The notes beneath the pieces were generated by a model, which saw nothing but the letters and a program-made list of their open reading frames with translations, searched no databases and was not told where the DNA came from. A stretch of DNA of 9,393 bases. It comes from an uncultured Oscillibacter sp. Its GTDB lineage: Bacteria > Bacillota > Clostridia > Oscillospirales > Oscillospiraceae. Location: contig NZ_CAJUBK010000075.1 of assembly GCF_910584465.1 (NCBI RefSeq), positions 1-9,393 of the forward strand, in the 5' to 3' direction. Shown here in pieces: positions 5,251-9,393 of this stretch (its first letter is position 1; each line of letters begins with the position of its first letter). A program made the translations under genes and the position numbers.

Positions 5251-6600
5251 ATGGCGAATGAAGACCTGCTGCTGCGGCAGCTGCCCCACAGCCTGGAGGG
5301 GGAACAGGCCGTCCTGGGCTCCATGCTCATCGACCCGGACTGCGTGAAGGACGTGATGGACCAGCTCCGGCCCGAGGATTTCTACCTCCGGCAGGACCGG
5401 GAGGTCTTCGAGACCATCTACACCATGTTCTCTTACGCCCGGCCCATCGACGGCATCACCGTCTTCCAGGAGATGGAGAAGGCCGGGCTCACCGACGACA
5501 GCACCCGGTCCTACCTGGCCCAGCTGATGGAGATCACCCCCACCAGCGCCAACGTCATGGAGTACGCCGCCATCGTCCGGGACAAGGCCCTGCTCCGGCA
5601 GGTCGCCCAGGCGGCGGGGGAGATCACCGCCCTGGTCCAGGAGGGACTGGGCGAGGCCGGGGACATCCTGGAGGCGTCGGAGCAGAAGATCTACGCCATC
5701 CGCCGGGGCCGGAGCGCCCAGGAGATGGTCCCCCTGCGGCAGGTCCTGCCCGACGTGCTGGACCGGCTGGGGGAGATGAGCGAGAACGAGGACCACCTCC
5801 CTGGGCTGTCCACGGGCCTGTCCGCCATCGACCAGAAGATCACGGGCCTGAACAAGTCGGACCTGATCCTCCTGGCGGCCCGGCCCGGCATGGGCAAGAC
5901 CTCCCTGGCGCTGAACGTGGCGCTGAACGTGGCGAAGGGGACGGGGAAGACCGTGGCCATCTTCTCCCTGGAGATGTCCCGGGAGCAGCTGGCCTCCCGG
6001 CTCCTCAGCTCCGAGGCCCTGGTGGAGAACAACCGCCTGCGCACCGGGATGCTCCGGGAGACGGACTGGGAGAAGATCGCGTCGGCGGCCGCCGTGCTGA
6101 CCCGGCTGGACATCCGGATCGACGACAACCCCCTGCTGTCCGTGGCGGACATGAACGCCAAGTGCCGCCGGCTGGACGGCCTGGCCCTGGTGGTGGTGGA
6201 CTACCTCCAGCTGATGAGCTCCGCCGGGGGGAACGGCCGGGGCGGCGAGAACCGCCAGCAGGTGGTCTCCGATATGTCCCGGATGCTGAAGATCATGGCG
6301 AAGGAGCTGAACGTCCCCGTGATCTGCCTCAGCCAGCTCAGCCGCGCCAACGAGAAGCGGGACGATAAGCGCCCCATGCTCTCGGACCTCCGGGAATCCG
6401 GCGCCATCGAGCAGGACGCGGACATCGTCCTGTTCCTCTACCGGGACGATTATTACAACGAGGATTCGGAGAAGCATAATATCGCGGAATGTATCGTGGC
6501 GAAGAACCGCCACGGCGAGACCGGCAAGGTGGAGCTCCGCTGGATGCCGGAATATACGCAGTTCTCTACGCTGGATAGGCGCTATGACGGCGAGGACTGA
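5251..6600 (+). CDS. dnaB: Replicative DNA helicase DnaB (DnaC in Bacillus naming)
   Basis: This hexameric helicase unwinds DNA at the replication fork and recruits primase. The 449-residue product has the N-terminal domain (about 8-110, starting PHSLEGEQAVLGSML) and a linker. The RecA-type ATPase domain begins near LPGLSTGLSAID. Walker A is ARPGMGKT (210-217) and Walker B is VVVDYLQLM (314-322). Family blocks SLEMSREQLASRL, ICLSQLSRA and LRESGAIEQDADIV also appear, with KNRHGETGKVEL near the end. Length is normal and there is no intein at the P-loop, a common insertion site in DnaB. The ATG at 5251 is preceded by a long GGAGGAGGAGGGAGG tract, so translation should start strongly. It overlaps tilS by 17 bases. 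The rplI-dnaB neighbourhood is conserved in Firmicutes. Confidence 0.98.
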   Translation: MANEDLLLRQLPHSLEGEQAVLGSMLIDPDCVKDVMDQLRPEDFYLRQDREVFETIYTMFSYARPIDGITVFQEMEKAGLTDDSTRSYLAQLMEITPTSANVMEYAAIVRDKALLRQVAQAAGEITALVQEGLGEAGDILEASEQKIYAIRRGRSAQEMVPLRQVLPDVLDRLGEMSENEDHLPGLSTGLSAIDQKITGLNKSDLILLAARPGMGKTSLALNVALNVAKGTGKTVAIFSLEMSREQLASRLLSSEALVENNRLRTGMLRETDWEKIASAAAVLTRLDIRIDDNPLLSVADMNAKCRRLDGLALVVVDYLQLMSSAGGNGRGGENRQQVVSDMSRMLKIMAKELNVPVICLSQLSRANEKRDDKRPMLSDLRESGAIEQDADIVLFLYRDDYYNEDSEKHNIAECIVAKNRHGETGKVELRWMPEYTQFSTLDRRYDGED

Positions 6601-7981
6601 GCTGCTGGAGCGGGCCCCCGGTGCCGTCCTGCCCCGGCGGGGCGAGACGGTCCTCTGCGCCGTGTCCGGGGGGCTGGACTCCATGTGCCTGCTGTCCATG
6701 CTGCGTGCGTGGTGCGAGGAGCGGGGCGGACGGCTGGCCGCCGCCCACTTCAACCACCGGTTGCGGGGCGGGGCGGCGGACCGGGACGAGGGCTTCGTCC
6801 GGGAGATCTGCGCCCAATGGGGCATCCCCCTGACCGTGGGCCGGGGGGACGTCCGGGAGCACGCCAAGAAGGAGGGCCTCTCCATCGAGGAGGCCGCCCG
6901 GGACCTGCGCTATGCCTTCTTGCGCCGGACGGCGGAGGAGCTGGGGTGCGGACGGATCTACACCGCCCACCATGCCGACGACAACGCCGAGACCGTCCTG
7001 CTGGACCTGATCCGGGGCACGGGGCTCTCGGGCCTGACGGGCATGGATTGGCAGCGGGAGGGGCTCTGCCGCCCCCTGCTGGGCATCACCCGGGCGGAGC
7101 TGGAGGACTACGCCGCCCGGTGGGAGGTCCCCCATATCGAGGACGAGACCAACGCGGACCCGGGCGCCGCCGGCCGGAACCTGCTGCGCCTCCAGGTCAT
7201 GCCCCTTTTGAAGGAGCTGAACCCCCGGGCGGTGGAGCACATCTGCGCCGCGGCCCGGCGGCTCCGGGAGGCGGACCGCTCCCTGGAGGAGGACGCCGCG
7301 GCCCGTACCGCCCATGTGGAGGTCCGGGACGGCCGGGTCGCCCTGTCTATGGACGCCCTGGCCCAGGCCCCGGAGGCGGTGCGGCCCCGGATGCTGCTGC
7401 GGCTCTTCGACCTGCTGGGCGTGGGGCGGAGGGACATCGGGGCCGTCCATCTGGAGGCATTGATGGATCTGGCCCGCCGGACGGCCTGTGGGAAAGAGGG
7501 GCGGCTGAGCCTGCCCCACGGGGTCACCGCCCGCTACTGCCGCCGGCGGCTGATCTTAGAGACCCGGCCCCAGGCCCTGGCGGAGGTCCGGCTGGTCCCG
7601 GGGCGGTCCCTGCGGTGGGGGGACTACACCCTGACCCTGCTGGACGCGCCGGAGGGAGGGGACGGCATCGCCTTCCGCTGGCAGGGGGGGCCGGGAGAGG
7701 ATCCGGTGGTCACCGTGGGCCCCTGCCCGCCGGGGGAGCGGCTGGCCCTGCCGGGGGCCAAGGGGAGCCGGAGCGTCAAGCGGCTCTGCCTGGACCGGGG
7801 GATCGCCCTGGAGGAACGGGACCGCCTGCCCGCCGTCTACGTGGGCGGGGAGCTGGCCGCCGTGTGGCGGCTGGGTGTGGATCGGGACTTCGCGCCGGAG
7901 GGCCGGGAGCCCGTCCGGTCCATAAAAATAGAAAAACATACTGAGGAGGACGGACATGATGAGAAGCGAAATGGAGAATGA
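6584..7981 (+). CDS. tilS: tRNA(Ile)-lysidine synthetase TilS
   Basis: TilS uses ATP and lysine to turn C34 of the CAU-anticodon isoleucine tRNA into lysidine, so that it reads AUA rather than AUG. The 465-residue product has the N-type ATP pyrophosphatase loop SGGLDS at 28-33. AHFNHRLRG follows at 54-62, then HHADDNAETVLLDLIRGTG at 129-147 and the DETNADP block at 187-193. The C-terminal TilS domain (about 386-440) includes LPGAKGSRSVKR and a RLGVDRDFAP end. The ATG at 6584 lies inside dnaB (17-base overlap) with only a weak ribosome site, which suggests coupling to dnaB translation. The last codons run 26 bases into hpt, giving a hydrophilic tail (about 452-465) that is probably outside the fold. 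The tilS-hpt-ftsH order is the same as in Bacillus. Confidence 0.96.
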   Translation: MTARTELLERAPGAVLPRRGETVLCAVSGGLDSMCLLSMLRAWCEERGGRLAAAHFNHRLRGGAADRDEGFVREICAQWGIPLTVGRGDVREHAKKEGLSIEEAARDLRYAFLRRTAEELGCGRIYTAHHADDNAETVLLDLIRGTGLSGLTGMDWQREGLCRPLLGITRAELEDYAARWEVPHIEDETNADPGAAGRNLLRLQVMPLLKELNPRAVEHICAAARRLREADRSLEEDAAARTAHVEVRDGRVALSMDALAQAPEAVRPRMLLRLFDLLGVGRRDIGAVHLEALMDLARRTACGKEGRLSLPHGVTARYCRRRLILETRPQALAEVRLVPGRSLRWGDYTLTLLDAPEGGDGIAFRWQGGPGEDPVVTVGPCPPGERLALPGAKGSRSVKRLCLDRGIALEERDRLPAVYVGGELAAVWRLGVDRDFAPEGREPVRSIKIEKHTEEDGHDEKRNGE

Positions 7982-8513
7982 TATCCTGAAGGTACTGGTG
8001 AGCGAGGCGGAGCTGAAGGAGCGCGTGGCCCAGATGGGCGAGGAGCTCTACGAGAGGTTCCAGGGCAAGAAGCCGCTGTTCCTGGGCGTGCTGAAGGGCA
8101 GCTTCGTGTTCATGACGGATCTGGTCCGGGCCTGCCAGCTGAAAAGCGACGTGGAGTTCATCGCCGTAAGCTCCTATGGGAACGCCACGGCCTCCTCCGG
8201 CCGGGTGCAGATCGACCACGACCTCCGGCAGGACATCACCGGGCGGCACCTGATCATCGTGGAGGATATCCTGGACTCCGGCACGACCCTGGCCTTTTTG
8301 AAGGAGTATTTCCTGACCAAGGGCGCGGCCTCCATCACCATCGTGACGCTGCTGGATAAGCCCGCCCGCCGGGAGAAGGCCGTCACCGCGGACCTCGCGG
8401 GCTTCACGGTGCCCGACGAGTTCGTGGTGGGCTACGGTCTGGACTATGCCCAGCTCTACCGGAACGTGCCCTATATCGGCGTGCTGAAGCCCGAGGTCTA
8501 CGCGGGGAGATGA
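7956..8513 (+). CDS. hpt: Hypoxanthine(-guanine) phosphoribosyltransferase
   Basis: This purine-salvage enzyme joins hypoxanthine or guanine to PRPP, making IMP or GMP. The 185-residue product is of normal length. It shows the PPi-loop region LKGSFVFMTDL, the flexible-loop region with SSYGNATASSGRVQID, the PRPP-binding signature IVEDILDSGTT (101-111), and the purine-site end with VPDEFVVGYGLDY. I chose the ATG at 7956 because a GAGGAGG at 7944-7950 lies five bases upstream. ATGs at 7959 and 7971 are possible later starts. The gene overlaps the end of tilS by 26 bases and is followed after 53 bases by ftsH. In Bacillus and relatives, Hpt is encoded in this same place, and (p)ppGpp inhibits the enzyme; that is family knowledge, not something visible here. 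In Bacillus the gene is called hprT. Confidence 0.97.
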   Translation: MMRSEMENDILKVLVSEAELKERVAQMGEELYERFQGKKPLFLGVLKGSFVFMTDLVRACQLKSDVEFIAVSSYGNATASSGRVQIDHDLRQDITGRHLIIVEDILDSGTTLAFLKEYFLTKGAASITIVTLLDKPARREKAVTADLAGFTVPDEFVVGYGLDYAQLYRNVPYIGVLKPEVYAGR

Positions 8514-8530
8514 GCGCGCCGCGCCCAAGC

Positions 8531-8547
8531 GCCGCCCAGGGGGCGGC
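8531..8547 (+). other. Short hairpin in the hpt-ftsH gap
   Basis: GCCGCCC (8531-8537) and GGGCGGC (8541-8547) pair as a perfect 7-bp stem around a 3-base loop, ending five bases before the ftsH ribosome site AGGAGG (8552-8557). No U-tract follows, so it is not a standard terminator. It could stabilise the upstream mRNA or influence ftsH translation. In sequence this GC-rich, a chance hairpin cannot be excluded. Confidence 0.35.
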
Positions 8548-8566
8548 CTAAAGGAGGAATGCCATC

Positions 8567-9393
8567 GTGTCCAAACAAAACCGCGCCTCGAACCTCAGCT
8601 TTTTGATGCTGGGTCTGGTGATCTTGCTGTGCCTGAGCTGGATCTGGCAGATGAACGCCCAGAGCGAGCGGATGGGGTTCTCCCAGGTGGAGCAGCTCTT
8701 CCGGCAGGAGAAGGTCGAGTCCTTCGTCATCCGGGACAACACCCTGCTGATGCAGCTGCGGGGCGAGCCGGAGGGCCGGGATACGCTGAGCTATGAGCTC
8801 TACGATTTCGACCTCTTCTACGATACCCTGGGGGAGCTGGTGGAGGAGCAGGCGGCCAAGGGGGTCCTCACCTCCTACGACTACCAGCAGGACCATTCCA
8901 CCAACTGGCTGGAGATCCTCCTGCCCGTCCTGCTGCCGGTGGCGCTGATCGGAGGCATGTGGTATCTCCTCATGCTCCGCGGACAGGGCGGCGGCATGGG
9001 CGCGGACCGGATGGCGAAGTTCGGCTCCGCCCGGACCCGGACCCTCTCGGAGAAGGACAAGAAGGTCCGCTTCGGCGACGTGGCCGGGGCCGACGAGGAG
9101 AAGGAGGAGCTCCGGGAGATCGTGGAGTTCCTGCAAGATCCCCGGCGGTTCATCTCCCTGGGGGCCCGTATCCCCAAGGGCGTGCTGCTGGTGGGCCCTC
9201 CGGGCACCGGCAAGACCCTGCTGGCCAAGGCCGTGGCCGGGGAGGCCGGGGTGGGCTTCCTGTCCATCTCCGGCTCCGATTTCGTGGAGCTGTACGTGGG
9301 CGTGGGCGCCAGCCGGGTCCGGGACCTGTTCGACCAGGCCAAGAAGACCTCCCCCGCCATCGTCTTCATCGACGAGATCGACGCCGTGGGCCG
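8567..9393 (+). CDS. ftsH: ATP-dependent zinc metalloprotease FtsH, N-terminal part cut by window edge
   Basis: FtsH is a membrane-anchored AAA+ protease that degrades misfolded membrane proteins and some regulators. The first 275 codons are present. They encode a membrane helix (about 11-28), an extracytoplasmic domain (about 30-113), a second helix (about 114-137) and a Gly-rich linker. The AAA module follows, with FGDVAGADEEKEEL, Walker A GPPGTGKT at 210-217, the pore loop FVELYVGVGASRVRDLF with Tyr243 as the pore aromatic, and Walker B VFIDEID at 266-272. The sensor regions and the HEXXH zinc protease domain would lie beyond the window. The start is a GTG at 8567, nine bases after AGGAGG (8552-8557). 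The ATG at 8559 is out of frame and too close to that site. No internal defect is seen. Confidence 0.96.
   Translation, partial: MSKQNRASNLSFLMLGLVILLCLSWIWQMNAQSERMGFSQVEQLFRQEKVESFVIRDNTLLMQLRGEPEGRDTLSYELYDFDLFYDTLGELVEEQAAKGVLTSYDYQQDHSTNWLEILLPVLLPVALIGGMWYLLMLRGQGGGMGADRMAKFGSARTRTLSEKDKKVRFGDVAGADEEKEELREIVEFLQDPRRFISLGARIPKGVLLVGPPGTGKTLLAKAVAGEAGVGFLSISGSDFVELYVGVGASRVRDLFDQAKKTSPAIVFIDEIDAVG

Noticed and set aside
4771..6885. Long minus-strand open frame (704 codons) across rplI, dnaB and the start of tilS
   Set aside because: It crosses three clear genes on the other strand and has low-complexity composition. G/C-ending codons remove antisense stop codons, which explains its length.
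7920..7955. Promoter for hpt in the A-rich end of tilS
   Set aside because: The stretch has AT-rich pieces such as CATACT but no -35 box at a sensible spacing. The A-richness encodes the Lys/Ile tail of TilS and fits the hpt translation start region.
1..9393. A novel defence, mobile or biosynthetic system
   Set aside because: Almost all of the sequence is accounted for by conserved housekeeping genes. I saw no transposase, integrase, toxin-antitoxin pair, CRISPR repeat, long direct repeat, attachment site or tRNA.

Overview
This window looks like a chromosomal housekeeping region from a high-GC member of the Firmicutes, most likely a gut-type Clostridia of the Oscillospiraceae/Ruminococcaceae kind. 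The evidence is gene order and protein type. The ylxM-ffh-rpsP order, the gdpP-rplI-dnaB order and the tilS-hpt-ftsH order are all classic Firmicutes clusters. The proteins are of clostridial type, but the codons are strongly G/C-ending. The lineage is an inference from these traits, not from a search.

Layout. On the minus strand (about 1-2170), reading right to left, lies a translation/secretion operon. It holds ylxM (2089-1724), ffh (1719-352) and rpsP (265-26), then the first codons of a further gene at the left edge (10-1), whose place suggests khpA/ylqC. A promoter with a perfect -35 box precedes ylxM, and a second promoter with a perfect -10 box lies between ffh and rpsP. On the plus strand (about 2196-9393) lies a long co-directional run: gdpP (c-di-AMP phosphodiesterase), a small two-helix membrane protein of unknown function, rplI (L9), dnaB (replicative helicase), tilS (tRNA-Ile lysidine synthetase), hpt (hypoxanthine phosphoribosyltransferase) and the first 275 codons of ftsH, cut by the right edge. 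The two units diverge from back-to-back promoters near 2142-2224.

The plus-strand genes are packed tightly. Three junctions overlap (4, 17 and 26 nt) and the others are 12, 42 and 53 nt. This fits an operon with translational coupling. The roles are second-messenger turnover, ribosome assembly, replication, tRNA decoding, purine salvage and membrane proteolysis. They are linked by conserved synteny rather than by one pathway.

The least explained parts are three. The first is a leader of about 250 nt before gdpP whose core is about 87% GC. The second is a repeated TGTAAA/TTTACA motif, including a perfect 8-bp inverted repeat, at the ylxM promoter and leader. The third is an Asn in GdpP where I expect a His in the C-terminal glycine-rich motif. 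I found no mobile element, CRISPR array, tRNA or rRNA, and nothing that amounts to a new multi-gene system.
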